The translations under genes and the position numbers were made by a program. 64,000 bases of DNA from Chitinophaga filiformis (lineage in GTDB: Bacteria; Bacteroidota; Bacteroidia; Chitinophagales; Chitinophagaceae): contig NZ_FNBN01000003.1 of the NCBI RefSeq assembly GCF_900102545.1, forward strand, positions 549,461 to 613,460, given 5' to 3'. The notes under the pieces were generated by a model that did no database searches, was not told where the DNA came from, and saw only the letters and a list, made by a program, of their open reading frames with translations. The stretch's first letter is position 1. Each line of letters starts with the position of its first letter. Below are positions 51,150 through 59,890 of the stretch, piece after piece.

Positions 51150-53333
51150 TCAGGCAGGTACTCTGCGTGGTTTCTCTCTCTCCCAGAACCGATGTTGCGC
51201 AATAGCTTTGATGAATGTCGCTGACAATTCAGCCATATCCTCACTCACAATAACGCCTTCCATCAATGCCGATTCTACAGATGTATCCTCCGGTAGTTTT
51301 TTGAAGAAATAAGTGGCCTCCAGTACCTGCAATGCACCTGTATGTGCTGCAATAGCCTTACAATGTCTGTACGCCTCGTTCAGGAAATGTACCGCATCTG
51401 CATCTGCTTCCAGTGTTGCGACACTGTTGACACCCGCTGCTACATATACCGCATCATACAGTACCGAAGCGGCCGTCAGGAAACTACGGACTACCGGTAT
51501 GGGCGTATTATCTTCTGCAAGGATATTGCCGAGATGCGGTGCTATCACTTCCGGAATGGCGCCTGCAGCCTCCAATGCCTCTTTCACTGTTGTAAGCGAC
51601 GCCGCATCCACGCCATCGGCTGCCAGCAGTGCGATCTTCCGGGTCCGGATACTGTTTTTCACTGTATTGGCCATACTCAATGCCGGAGATATATCAGGAA
51701 CAGGTGCTTTAGGTGGAAAAGGTTCATATCTTTCCCTGTCGGCATCCGCAGGTACGCCATGATTAATGGGCTTTTCCGGCGTTTCAGGCACCTCCAGTCC
51801 TAGGCCATGTGCCACTTGTGCGGCCAGGTCTTTATCTACCTGTGTCAGGATGCCTACCATGCGTTGCCTGATAGCCACTGTCTCCACTTTGCCCAGTTCA
51901 AACCGGAACGCATCAATGAGGTGTTGTTTCTCGGCGTCTGACTGACTGTTATAGAAAAGCGTCGCCTGACTGAAATGATCGAAGAAGCTGCGGCTTCTTT
52001 CCCTGATTTTAACAGCGCTGATCTTTTCTGTATAGGAGGTGAATCCGCCTTCCGCAGCTTTCGCCTGGGCCGGATCTCCACCGCCAAGGGAATTAGGACT
52101 ATAACTGCTTCTGCCCCTGTTGATAGTTTGCCGCATGAATCCATCCCGCTGATTATTATGTACAGGATTGATCGGACGATTGATAGGGATCTCCTGGAAA
52201 TTGGGGCCTCCCAGCCGTATCAGCTGTGTATCCGTATAGGAGAAAAGGCGACCCTGTAACAGGGGATCATTGGTGAAATCTATGCCGGGCACTATATGCC
52301 CGATATGGAATGCCGCCTGCTCTGTCTCTGCAAAGAAGTTATCAGGATTACGGTTCAGTGTCAGTTTACCGATTCGCTGCACCGGAACCAGCTCTTCCGG
52401 GATGATCTTGGTGGCATCCAGCAGGTCAAAATCAAACTTATGTTCATCTGCTTCAGCCACGATCTGCACGCCTAATTCCCATTCAGGAAAGTTGCCACTT
52501 TCAATAGCCTCCCAGAGGTCGCGCCGGTGGAAGTCCGGATCCTTGCCGGAGATTTTCTGTGCTTCGTCCCAGGCTACCGAGTGTACGCCAAGCAGAGGCT
52601 TCCAGTGAAACTTCGCAAAAACACTTTCGTTAGCTGCATTTACCAACCGGAAGGTATGCACGCCAAATCCTTCCATCATACGGAAGCTGCGCGGAATAGC
52701 ACGGTCGCTCATCAGCCACATGACCATATGAGTGGACTCAGGCATGAGTGAAATGAAATCCCAGAAAGTATCATGAGCAGATGCTGCCTGTGGTATTTCA
52801 TTATGTGGTTCCGGTTTTACGGCATGTACAAGGTCTGGAAATTTCAAAGCGTCCTGTATAAAAAATACAGGCATATTATTGCCCACCAGGTCGAAGATGC
52901 CTTCTTCTGTATAGAACTTCGTGGCAAATCCCCTTACATCACGGGCCAGGTCTGTAGAGCCCCTGGAACCTGCTACGGTAGAGAATCTTACAAATACCGG
53001 CGTCTCCCGTGAAGGATCTGTCAGGAACCCTGCCTTCGTGTACTTTTCCATGGATTCATATACCCTGAATACACCATGTGCACCGGAACCACGGGCATGT
53101 ACTACCCGCTCCGGAATGCGCTCGTGGTCAAAGTGAGTGATCTTTTCTCTGAAGATAAAATCCTCCATCAGCGTGGGACCACGATCGCCTGCCTTCAGCG
53201 AATTATGATCATCGTTGATCTTTACGCCGGTATTTGTCGTAATTATTTCACCTGTGCTGTCTTCTATATCAGGGGAGAGCTTCTCGATTTTTTTATTCTC
53301 GTCAGGAACTTTGGAGGTCTTTTTACCGGGCAT
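51150..53333 (-). CDS. katE: Large-subunit catalase (HPII type) with C-terminal DJ-1/PfpI-like domain
   Basis: The 727-aa haem catalase decomposes hydrogen peroxide. The catalytic region FDHERIPERVVHARGSGAHG (His at about 88) and VRFSTVAGSRGSTDLARDVR are conserved. GNNMPVFFIQDALKFPDLVH holds the distal Asn, and RLFSYTDTQLIRLG holds the proximal haem-ligand Tyr at about 370. The extra C-terminal part (from about 570, KIALLAADGVDAASLTTVKE) is the flavodoxin/DJ-1-like domain seen in large catalases such as E. coli KatE. It is preceded in the same orientation by a ferritin-like gene, 36 bp away, suggesting an oxidative-stress operon. Confidence 0.95.
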   Translation of the reverse strand: MPGKKTSKVPDENKKIEKLSPDIEDSTGEIITTNTGVKINDDHNSLKAGDRGPTLMEDFIFREKITHFDHERIPERVVHARGSGAHGVFRVYESMEKYTKAGFLTDPSRETPVFVRFSTVAGSRGSTDLARDVRGFATKFYTEEGIFDLVGNNMPVFFIQDALKFPDLVHAVKPEPHNEIPQAASAHDTFWDFISLMPESTHMVMWLMSDRAIPRSFRMMEGFGVHTFRLVNAANESVFAKFHWKPLLGVHSVAWDEAQKISGKDPDFHRRDLWEAIESGNFPEWELGVQIVAEADEHKFDFDLLDATKIIPEELVPVQRIGKLTLNRNPDNFFAETEQAAFHIGHIVPGIDFTNDPLLQGRLFSYTDTQLIRLGGPNFQEIPINRPINPVHNNQRDGFMRQTINRGRSSYSPNSLGGGDPAQAKAAEGGFTSYTEKISAVKIRERSRSFFDHFSQATLFYNSQSDAEKQHLIDAFRFELGKVETVAIRQRMVGILTQVDKDLAAQVAHGLGLEVPETPEKPINHGVPADADRERYEPFPPKAPVPDISPALSMANTVKNSIRTRKIALLAADGVDAASLTTVKEALEAAGAIPEVIAPHLGNILAEDNTPIPVVRSFLTAASVLYDAVYVAAGVNSVATLEADADAVHFLNEAYRHCKAIAAHTGALQVLEATYFFKKLPEDTSVESALMEGVIVSEDMAELSATFIKAIAQHRFWEREKPRRVPA

Positions 53334-53369
53334 TGTTTTGAGTTTTTATGGTTATCAGATGGGAAGGGT

Positions 53370-53930
53370 TTATTCTGCTGCAGCTTCGTAATTGATGTTG
53401 TTTTCCGCGATTTGAGTAAGCAGTACATCTGTTTCTTTTTCTTCTGCCAGTGTAGCTTCGAGCAATGAGGCAACCTCCGTAAGACCAAGGGTAGTGGCCA
53501 GTTGTGCGAGTCCACCATAAGTAGCGATCTCATAATGCTCTACTTTCTGTGCTGCGAGGATCAGACCTACGTCCCTGGTGGCAGTTCCTGCTTCTGTATC
53601 GGCGATAATGGACTCACCTTCCAGCACAATACCTTCAATGGCATCACATTTTTTACCTCTCGCGGGTTTACCCAGCAGGTCGAATACCTGCTCAAGGCGG
53701 TTGATATGCCCCATTGTTGCCTGCAGATGATCTTCAAATGCGGTCTGTAACTCAGGCGTTGTAGCTGATTTTTTCATTTTAGGCAGCGCCTTGGCGATGT
53801 GATTTTCAGCCCAGTAAATGTCTTTGATTTCTTCACAGAAGAACTCCTGCAGGCGGGAGTCCATTGTGGCGGTTGATGCCGTTTCAGCAGACCTGGTCGC
53901 TTTCTGATTGATGGATGAATTTTTTGCCAT
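53370..53930 (-). CDS. Ferritin-like YciE/DUF892 family protein
   Basis: A 186-aa helical protein of the ferritin-like DUF892 (YciE) family. It has LQEFFCEEIKDIYWAENHIA (about 24-43), TPELQTAFEDHLQATMGHIN (about 57-76) with Glu/His pairs that could bind a di-metal centre, and KVEHYEIATYGGLAQLA (about 127-143). ATG 53930 gives the normal family N-terminus; the frame extends upstream to 54065 without family similarity. The family is induced by stress in several bacteria; its biochemical role is not established. It is likely co-transcribed with the catalase gene. Confidence 0.88.
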   Translation of the reverse strand: MAKNSSINQKATRSAETASTATMDSRLQEFFCEEIKDIYWAENHIAKALPKMKKSATTPELQTAFEDHLQATMGHINRLEQVFDLLGKPARGKKCDAIEGIVLEGESIIADTEAGTATRDVGLILAAQKVEHYEIATYGGLAQLATTLGLTEVASLLEATLAEEKETDVLLTQIAENNINYEAAAE

Positions 53931-54024
53931 AAGTAGATAATTTTCATATTGTCTTGCCAACACTATACCGCTGCCGCTATATACAGCAGTGGCTTCTCTG
54001 AATTGATAAGCCTGTAGCAGATTT

Positions 54025-54039
54025 TGCACAGTATGTGCA
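54025..54039. promoter_or_regulatory. Inverted repeat TGCACA-GTA-TGTGCA
   Basis: A perfect 6-bp inverted repeat with a 3-bp spacer lies in the 195-bp divergent promoter region between the ferritin-like gene and the TPR kinase. Its size suits a dimeric regulator. No matching regulator is known from this window, so it is only a candidate operator. Confidence 0.3.
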
Positions 54040-54125
54040 GGATGAGCAATAGTGGAACAAGGCAATAGAAAACTCTTCCGTTATTTAAGGCTAAATTCGC
54101 GCAGGCTTACAACGCTGAATCGGCT

Positions 54126-56369
54126 ATGTACAACTATCTCTTTATTGCCAGCTTTATTGGAATCCTTTTGACAGGCACCGGATGTAATCCGCAGGGTAAT
54201 AGTCGTCGGGAAACCGTTCCTGATACAGTGCTGGTCGGCGAACTTATGCAACAGGCAGAACGATGTCTGGATAAGCCGGGATCTTTCCGGGAGGACATGG
54301 ACAGTGCAATGAACATTGCGACCGAAATGGAACGGATAAGCGCCCGGCAGCAGTACATGCGTGGTATAGGGCTCAGCAACTTATTACGCGCAAAAACATT
54401 CAGGGAAATGGGGCGGGGTAGCCAGGCAAGGCAACCCGCAGCAAAGGCGGTGGAAATGCTGAGCCGCGCAGGTACTGAAACCGATAAGGCCCAGGCTTTG
54501 ATCGAGCTGGGAGGTAGCTATGATATCAGGAAGGCGGATGAAATGCGGGGGAAAATAGCGCTCTATGAACAGGGAATAGGGATCTACAACCATCTCGGCG
54601 ACAAGCTGAAAGAAGCCCAGTTACGGGAATTCCTGGGAGATCTGTACCAGATCACTCAGGATACTGCCCACGCGCTGAGTAACCTGAGGAAAGCCCTGGC
54701 GCTCTATCAGGAAGTGGGCTTTACACGGTTACAGGGAGTATACGGACTTATTGGTTCCGTCTATATGCAGGGCGACAACTTTACGGTGTCGCTTCGTTAC
54801 AATATGCTTGCAATAAAAATCGGAGAGCAGCTCAAAGACAGTGGCGCGCTGATGGCAACCCTTTACAACCGCCTTGGTGGCAGCTATTGGTATATAGAGA
54901 ATGATCAACAGGCATTGACCTATTTCAGAAAGGCGGCTATGATTGCGCGGGCTGGCAAAGATTCATTGGCATTACAGGATATACTGGGAAATATTGCCCG
55001 GCTCCTGGCCAGGCAAAAAGCATATCAGGAAGCGCTGGATTCAATGGATGCAGCGATAGCCCTTACACGCGAACGTAATGTTTACGATCAAAGCCTGTTT
55101 GATATGTTTCATCTGTATGTTTATACGATGATGAACGATCTTCCCAACGGAGAATTATATTTCAGGAAACTGAAAAAGATCTACGATGAGCATGTCCAGG
55201 ACGACAATATGATGCAGTCTTTACGGTATACAATGGCGAATTACCTGGTAAAATCCGGTAACTTCGAAGCAGGTCGTCAATACCTCAACGCCCTTTCTTA
55301 TAAGGCCGGCAGCTATCCCGTTATAATAACCAGACGTGCGATGGTAGAGTATCTTTATTATCAGGTCGATTCAGCGGCGGGTAACCTACAGGCAGCCATT
55401 ACGCATTTCAGAAACTTCAAATCGATATCTGATTCTTCTAAAAATTTGCTCCAGTCGAAGCAGCTGGGAGAGCTACAACTCCGGTTTGAGACAGAAAAGA
55501 AAGACAATGATATTAAAATGCTGCTGCAAAAGAACCAGGTGCAGGAAACCTCTTTGCAAAACGAAAAAGTTATCAGGAATCTGGTCATTGCAGGAATCTT
55601 CATACTGGTTGTTTTTCTGGGGCTGATTTATAGCCGATACCGGAATAAGAAAATAATGAACATAAGATTGGAAAACCAGCAGAACGAGATCAACAAACAG
55701 AATGAGGCCCTGAGAAAACTGGTTGATGATAAAGAATGGCTGCTGAAAGAGATCCACCATCGTGTAAAAAATAATCTCCAGGTTATTATCAGCTTACTGA
55801 ACACACAGTCCAGGTATCTTAATAACAAAGATGCACTTGACGCCATTCGTAACAGTCAGCAGCGGATGTATTCTATGTCACTTATACACCAGCGCCTCTA
55901 CCAGACAGACAGCCTTGGTAAGCTGGATATGCGCTGGTATATCCCGGAACTGATCAGCTATATGAAGGACGGACATGAAGCAGGGAATAACATCGCATTT
56001 ATTATTGATTGTGAAAATATAGAACTTGAAGTTGTGCAGGCCGTACCGCTGGGTCTTATTCTCAATGAGGCTATCAGCAATTCGTTGAAATACGCATTCC
56101 CCGATAAAAGAAAAGGCGCTATTACCGTGCGTTTAGAAATGGAAGATGATAAAAATTGCCGGCTTCGTATTGCGGATGACGGTGTCGGTATACAGCATCC
56201 CGAAGTTGTACTTGAAGGAGATTCACTTGGAATGAGCCTGATGAAGGGACTAAGTGAGCAACTTGACGGCTCATTTATTATTGATCACAATTGCCCCGGA
56301 TTACTGATAGAAATAAATTTTCCATATCATGCATTTATACCGGATATCAGAAAATCGATCCTGAACTGA
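54126..56369 (+). CDS. TPR-containing HisKA_2 sensor histidine kinase (lipoprotein-like N-terminus)
   Basis: The 747-aa kinase has an N-terminal hydrophobic segment ending in LTGTGC, a lipobox-like motif with Cys20, then about eight TPR-like helix pairs (50-440), probably periplasmic. A coiled coil and one transmembrane helix (about 484-505) and a second coiled coil follow. The HisKA_2 phosphorylation site is LLKEIHHRVKNNLQVIISLL (His544/545). The HATPase has NEAISNSLKYAFP (N-box), ADDGVGI (G1) and SLGMSLMKGLSEQLDG. Its stop codon overlaps the start of the sigma-54 response regulator (TGATG), so the two form a co-translated pair. Confidence 0.92.
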   Translation: MYNYLFIASFIGILLTGTGCNPQGNSRRETVPDTVLVGELMQQAERCLDKPGSFREDMDSAMNIATEMERISARQQYMRGIGLSNLLRAKTFREMGRGSQARQPAAKAVEMLSRAGTETDKAQALIELGGSYDIRKADEMRGKIALYEQGIGIYNHLGDKLKEAQLREFLGDLYQITQDTAHALSNLRKALALYQEVGFTRLQGVYGLIGSVYMQGDNFTVSLRYNMLAIKIGEQLKDSGALMATLYNRLGGSYWYIENDQQALTYFRKAAMIARAGKDSLALQDILGNIARLLARQKAYQEALDSMDAAIALTRERNVYDQSLFDMFHLYVYTMMNDLPNGELYFRKLKKIYDEHVQDDNMMQSLRYTMANYLVKSGNFEAGRQYLNALSYKAGSYPVIITRRAMVEYLYYQVDSAAGNLQAAITHFRNFKSISDSSKNLLQSKQLGELQLRFETEKKDNDIKMLLQKNQVQETSLQNEKVIRNLVIAGIFILVVFLGLIYSRYRNKKIMNIRLENQQNEINKQNEALRKLVDDKEWLLKEIHHRVKNNLQVIISLLNTQSRYLNNKDALDAIRNSQQRMYSMSLIHQRLYQTDSLGKLDMRWYIPELISYMKDGHEAGNNIAFIIDCENIELEVVQAVPLGLILNEAISNSLKYAFPDKRKGAITVRLEMEDDKNCRLRIADDGVGIQHPEVVLEGDSLGMSLMKGLSEQLDGSFIIDHNCPGLLIEINFPYHAFIPDIRKSILN

Positions 56370-57733
56370 TGAGAAACAAGGGAAAAATATTAATCGTTGA
56401 AGACGAATTCATTGTTGCCAATGATCTTCAACATATGTTGAAGAAGGCTGGATATGATGTTTGTGGCATTGCGTCTTCTGTTCATAAAGCGCGGACACTG
56501 ATAGAACAGCATCGCCCGGATTGGGTGCTGATCGATATTATACTAAAGGGCGACTATTCGGGGATTGATCTCGGTCATGATTTGATGCAACAGCATATTC
56601 CTTTTCTGTATATCTCTGCGAATACAAACCAGCGGACACTGGAAGCAGCCAAACTTACCCGTCCGCACGGATTCCTTGTGAAACCTTTCAGGGAGAAGGA
56701 CCTGTTCATTATGCTTGATATAGCAAGGTATAAGCTCCAGACAGAAACTGAGCGGCAATTGCCACCAGCGCCTAAAAGTCCAGACAATGAAGTGCCGGAT
56801 ATCACTGTAGCAGGATTCCATGCTGCGGAAACTTTGGAAAAAATAAAAATTGTTTCCCCTGCCGATACCTCGGTATTGATCATGGGAGAAAGTGGCACGG
56901 GAAAGGAACTGGTAGCACGATGTATTCATCATCTGTCACTTCGCCGTGATCAGCCGATGGTGGTAGTGGATTGTGCTGCACTGCCACTTGCCGTTATCGA
57001 AACGGAACTGTTGGGCCATGAAAAAGGTGCTTTTACGGGCGCAGAACAGCGCAGGGTGGGAAAGTTTGAGCAGGCGAACCACGGAACGATATTTCTTGAT
57101 GAAGTGGGGGAGTTATCTCCGGATGCACAGGTGAAGCTGTTAAGAGTACTCCAGGAAAAGGAAATTACCCGTATAGGTGGGGACACCTCAGTTAAAGTAG
57201 ACGTGCGTATTATCGCTGCAACTAACAGGCAACTGGAAAAGGAAGTAGCTGAAGGCCGGTTTCGCTTGGACCTGTATTACCGGTTAAGTGTATTCCCTGT
57301 CGAACTGTTGCCGCTGCGTGAACGGAAACAGGATATTCCCGTGCTGGCAAATCATTTTCTGAAGAAATATGCAGAGAAGAACAGAGTTGGTGTTGAAAAG
57401 ATAACGGAAAGGGCCATGGAGCAACTAATGTCGTACGACTGGCCCGGCAATATCAGGGAGCTGGAACATCTGATAGAACGTCATGTATTGCTGGCCGCCG
57501 GTAAAGACATTCCTGCGTTCGATTTACCTGCATCTACCGCGGCTCCCGGTATTGAACAAACCGGCCGGCTTAAAACAATGGATGAAATGGAACGTGATCA
57601 TATTCTTACTGCACTGCAGGCCAGCAAAGGTAAAGTATCTGGTCCCGGTGGCGCCGCTGAGTTACTTGGACTTCCTGCGCAGACATTATATTCCAAAATA
57701 AAAAGACTTGGAATAAAACAGATATTCAGATAA
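56369..57733 (+). CDS. Sigma-54-dependent response regulator (NtrC type)
   Basis: A 454-aa activator. The receiver has phospho-acceptor D56 in LIDIILKGDYSG, S83 and K105 in LVKPF. The AAA+ domain has Walker A GESGTGKE (about 173-180), the sigma-54-contacting loop GAFTGA (about 219-224), Walker B TIFLDEVGE (about 241-249) and the arginine-finger region. The Fis-type helix-turn-helix ends the protein (GPGGAAELLGLPAQTLYSKI). ATG 56369 overlaps the kinase stop by one base; an upstream in-frame start inside the kinase is unlikely. Phosphorylation by the upstream kinase should allow it to open sigma-54 promoters; no clear target promoter was found in the window. Confidence 0.94.
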   Translation: MRNKGKILIVEDEFIVANDLQHMLKKAGYDVCGIASSVHKARTLIEQHRPDWVLIDIILKGDYSGIDLGHDLMQQHIPFLYISANTNQRTLEAAKLTRPHGFLVKPFREKDLFIMLDIARYKLQTETERQLPPAPKSPDNEVPDITVAGFHAAETLEKIKIVSPADTSVLIMGESGTGKELVARCIHHLSLRRDQPMVVVDCAALPLAVIETELLGHEKGAFTGAEQRRVGKFEQANHGTIFLDEVGELSPDAQVKLLRVLQEKEITRIGGDTSVKVDVRIIAATNRQLEKEVAEGRFRLDLYYRLSVFPVELLPLRERKQDIPVLANHFLKKYAEKNRVGVEKITERAMEQLMSYDWPGNIRELEHLIERHVLLAAGKDIPAFDLPASTAAPGIEQTGRLKTMDEMERDHILTALQASKGKVSGPGGAAELLGLPAQTLYSKIKRLGIKQIFR

Positions 57734-59402
57734 TATCCGCCTTCCTGAGAGTGCCGCGGATGCTAAAATGCTCCTTTTTTATGCCCAGTTTCTGCATCCT
57801 GGAATTAAGGGTTGTGGAAGGCATCCGCAACTTCGCTGCGGCGCCGTTAGGACCAGCAATTCTTCCATTACAAAGCCTGACCACTTTAAGGATATAATCC
57901 CTTTCCATTGTTGCTAAGGGTACAATACTGAATGACCTTTCTTCGTCAGGAAGTAGAATTTTATGATCGGTGCCGGGAATATCTATATGAAGTGCGCCCT
58001 CTTTACTAAGCAGCATGGAACGTTCCAGCAGATGTTCCAGCTCTCTCACGTTCCCAGGCCAGTCATACTGCATCAGGCTTTCCATTACCTTGTCTGTTAT
58101 TACCGGCGCTTTTTTCGCGTTGACACTTGTATAACGTCGGATGAAATGTGTGACAAGCGCCGGAATGTCTTCTTTTCTGTTACGCAGCGGGGGGATTGTT
58201 ATGGGTACGACATTCAAGCGGTAGTAAAGGTCATGCCTGAAATTACCAGCTTTCACTTCTTCTGCAAGATTGCGGTTGGTAGCAGCAATAATGCGTACAT
58301 TCACTTTAATAACACCTTTTCCCCCTATACGTTCTATTTCTTTTTCCTGGAGTACTCTTAATAGTTTTGCCTGGAATTCCATCGGTATTTCTCCTATTTC
58401 ATCGAGGAACAGCGTACTGTTCTCTGCCAGTTCAAACTTGCCGATCCTTCGCTGAATAGCTCCTGTAAATGCACCTTTCTCATGGCCAAATAGTTCGCTT
58501 TCAAAGAGGCTGTGAGGTAATGCGGCACAGTTTACTTTTATCATCCTGTTATGCCTCCGGGGAGAGGCCGCATGTATAGCACCGGCAATTACTTCCTTAC
58601 CCGTACCTGTTTCACCCAGCAACAATACGGTAGAATCAGACGGCGCTACCCGTTCCATTATCGTCAATATGTTTTGTATACCCCGAGAAGTGCCAATGAA
58701 GTCTTTGATATCACTATGCTGTTTTGTGCCTTCCTGCAAGCCGGCGGCATCGCTGTCTTCCTGTTTCCGGTACTTCCTTATTTCCCTGAGTTGCCGCTCC
58801 ATGGTTTCATTGAGCAGGATATTGCGGAATCCTGTTCCAAGTATGTCAGCTATACATTTAAACAATCTGAATTTTTCCGCCTGAAAAGAACCATTCTTTT
58901 CCCCATAAAGATATAATACGCCTACAGGTATGCCTCCCCCTGATATTTTCACCAGCAGCATTTCCCTGATACCGGCATTGAACCAGCGGTAAATATACCT
59001 GGGAACGGTGCTTGCTTTCATGGCAGTGTGCAGGTCTATCAGCAACGGCTCTTCTGACGCAAGTGCCCTGTCAAAAATGCCGTCATTAACAGGATGACTG
59101 GATACGATAATGGGTGTTTCTCCTCTATAGGGGATATTGTTTTCTGCCGTATACAGAAATGGTGAATGTGTCACGCCGTCTTCGTTGATCAGGCAGAGTG
59201 TATAATATCTTCCGCCAAAAAGCCCTGGTAACTGGTCTGTGATAGCTGTCCGGAGATCCTGTCTGTTCTTGGCTCCGGCAATGATGCTACTCAGTTCCAG
59301 CAGAATGGCCTGTTCTTTTTTCTGTTGTTCAAGGCTTTCAATAAGGAAATGGTTGTCGGGAATAAAAGGCCCGCTCTGTTCTTTGGGTGTACATTTTTTC
59401 AT
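57726..59402 (-). CDS. Sigma-54-dependent transcriptional activator with GAF-type sensor domain
   Basis: The 558-aa activator has an N-terminal GAF-like sensory domain (about 30-200), a linker, then the AAA+ module. The latter has Walker A GETGTGKE (about 262-269), GAFTGAIQRRIGKF (loop at about 308), Walker B TLFLDEIGEIP and YDWPGNVRELEHLLERSMLL. The C-terminal Fis-type DNA-binding region is GPNGAAAKLRMPSTTLNSRM. The GAF domain probably responds to a small molecule or redox state; no ligand can be named. The gene overlaps the convergent sigma-54 regulator by eight bases, and the DNA-binding ends of the two proteins are visibly similar. Confidence 0.93.
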   Translation of the reverse strand: MKKCTPKEQSGPFIPDNHFLIESLEQQKKEQAILLELSSIIAGAKNRQDLRTAITDQLPGLFGGRYYTLCLINEDGVTHSPFLYTAENNIPYRGETPIIVSSHPVNDGIFDRALASEEPLLIDLHTAMKASTVPRYIYRWFNAGIREMLLVKISGGGIPVGVLYLYGEKNGSFQAEKFRLFKCIADILGTGFRNILLNETMERQLREIRKYRKQEDSDAAGLQEGTKQHSDIKDFIGTSRGIQNILTIMERVAPSDSTVLLLGETGTGKEVIAGAIHAASPRRHNRMIKVNCAALPHSLFESELFGHEKGAFTGAIQRRIGKFELAENSTLFLDEIGEIPMEFQAKLLRVLQEKEIERIGGKGVIKVNVRIIAATNRNLAEEVKAGNFRHDLYYRLNVVPITIPPLRNRKEDIPALVTHFIRRYTSVNAKKAPVITDKVMESLMQYDWPGNVRELEHLLERSMLLSKEGALHIDIPGTDHKILLPDEERSFSIVPLATMERDYILKVVRLCNGRIAGPNGAAAKLRMPSTTLNSRMQKLGIKKEHFSIRGTLRKADII

Positions 59403-59424
59403 ACTTGCTCACTATGTTCCCCGA

Positions 59425-59432
59425 CAAACATA
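59425..59432 (-). promoter_or_regulatory. Candidate -7 element for the GAF/sigma-54 activator gene
   Basis: On the minus strand this reads TATGTTTG, an exact TAnnTTTG match 23 bp before the ATG at 59402. No ideal -33 TTG was seen. A 20-bp palindrome lies about 65 bp further upstream. Confidence 0.4.
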
Positions 59433-59496
59433 ATTACAATAAAACAGCTCTGGTAGAAATGTTACGTTTGCCCGCAATTTTTAGGTTCCTGCATAA

Positions 59497-59516
59497 ATTC
59501 ACGAAATATCGTGAAT
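59497..59516. promoter_or_regulatory. 20-bp perfect palindrome ATTCACGA-AATA-TCGTGAAT
   Basis: An 8-bp perfect inverted repeat with a 4-bp spacer lies 95 bp upstream of the GAF/sigma-54 activator gene, at about -88 relative to its inferred transcription start. Size and position suit an operator or an upstream activator site bound by a dimer, possibly the activator itself. Confidence 0.5.
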
Positions 59517-59564
59517 AAAAGTTCGGTGCTTCAGAAATAAGTGCATTGACAATCAGTTTGTAAC

Positions 59565-59594
59565 TAACGGTGGAACGAATCCATTCCACCGTTA
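59565..59594 (-). terminator. Hairpin downstream of the glycosidase and lectin fragment
   Basis: An 11-bp perfect stem TAACGGTGGAA / TTCCACCGTTA with an eight-base loop lies 21 bp past the end of the lectin remnant. Flanks are moderately AT-rich without a long T-run, so termination is probable but not certain. Confidence 0.5.
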
Positions 59595-59614
59595 ATTATT
59601 AAACACTATATGGA

Positions 59615-59890
59615 TTAAATATGCCTGAATGTCCGGAGCTGATGATCACCTCCATTGTCTGTATACTGTACTACACGGGCGCCGGGTGCTGTTGATTGTG
59701 CTCCTATCTCCAGTACCTTACCGCTTTGCAGGCCGCCGCTACCGGCAGCCGCGAGGGCATAAGCAATATGATCGGAGACAGTGGTCATGATACCCTGGTC
59801 GATATCCTTCTTTGTACAGGCACTCAGCAGGAAGGAAAGTATTTAACATGTTCCTTGTTTTACAGTGTTGAGAACAATTACAATCTTCAT
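59615..59890 (-). pseudogene. Broken lipoprotein/ricin-lectin fragment with in-frame stop
   Basis: Reading from ATG 59890 (overlapping the glycosidase stop as ATGA), the frame gives a 15-residue basic/hydrophobic start, then TAA. It then continues open in the same frame as a lipoprotein-like signal (LSFLLSACTKK) and a lectin-repeat end (LQSGKVLEIGAQSTAPGARV, then VQYTDNGGDHQ) to a stop at 59615. These parts resemble the signal (LLSACTKKE) and last ricin repeat (VQSGKVIEVPALSTTSGTLI) of the adjacent glycosidase. The total of 92 codons is too short for a lectin domain, and the terminal Q-x-W is lost. It is best read as the remnant of a duplicated, internally deleted relative. An internal ATG could still give a 56-residue peptide. 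Confidence 0.5.

Noticed and set aside
51062..51312. Open frames over the catalase 3' end and its downstream hairpin
   Set aside because: They are antisense or out of frame with the clearly conserved catalase C-terminal domain and have no recognisable product.
53940..53975. Sigma-54 promoter-like sequence on the minus strand (TTGGCAAGACAATATG)
   Set aside because: The GG of the -24 box is followed by TG instead of GC at the -12 position, so the match is incomplete.
53931..54065. N-terminal extension of the ferritin-like protein
   Set aside because: The extra 45 residues have no family similarity, and the ATG at 53930 gives the normal DUF892 start.
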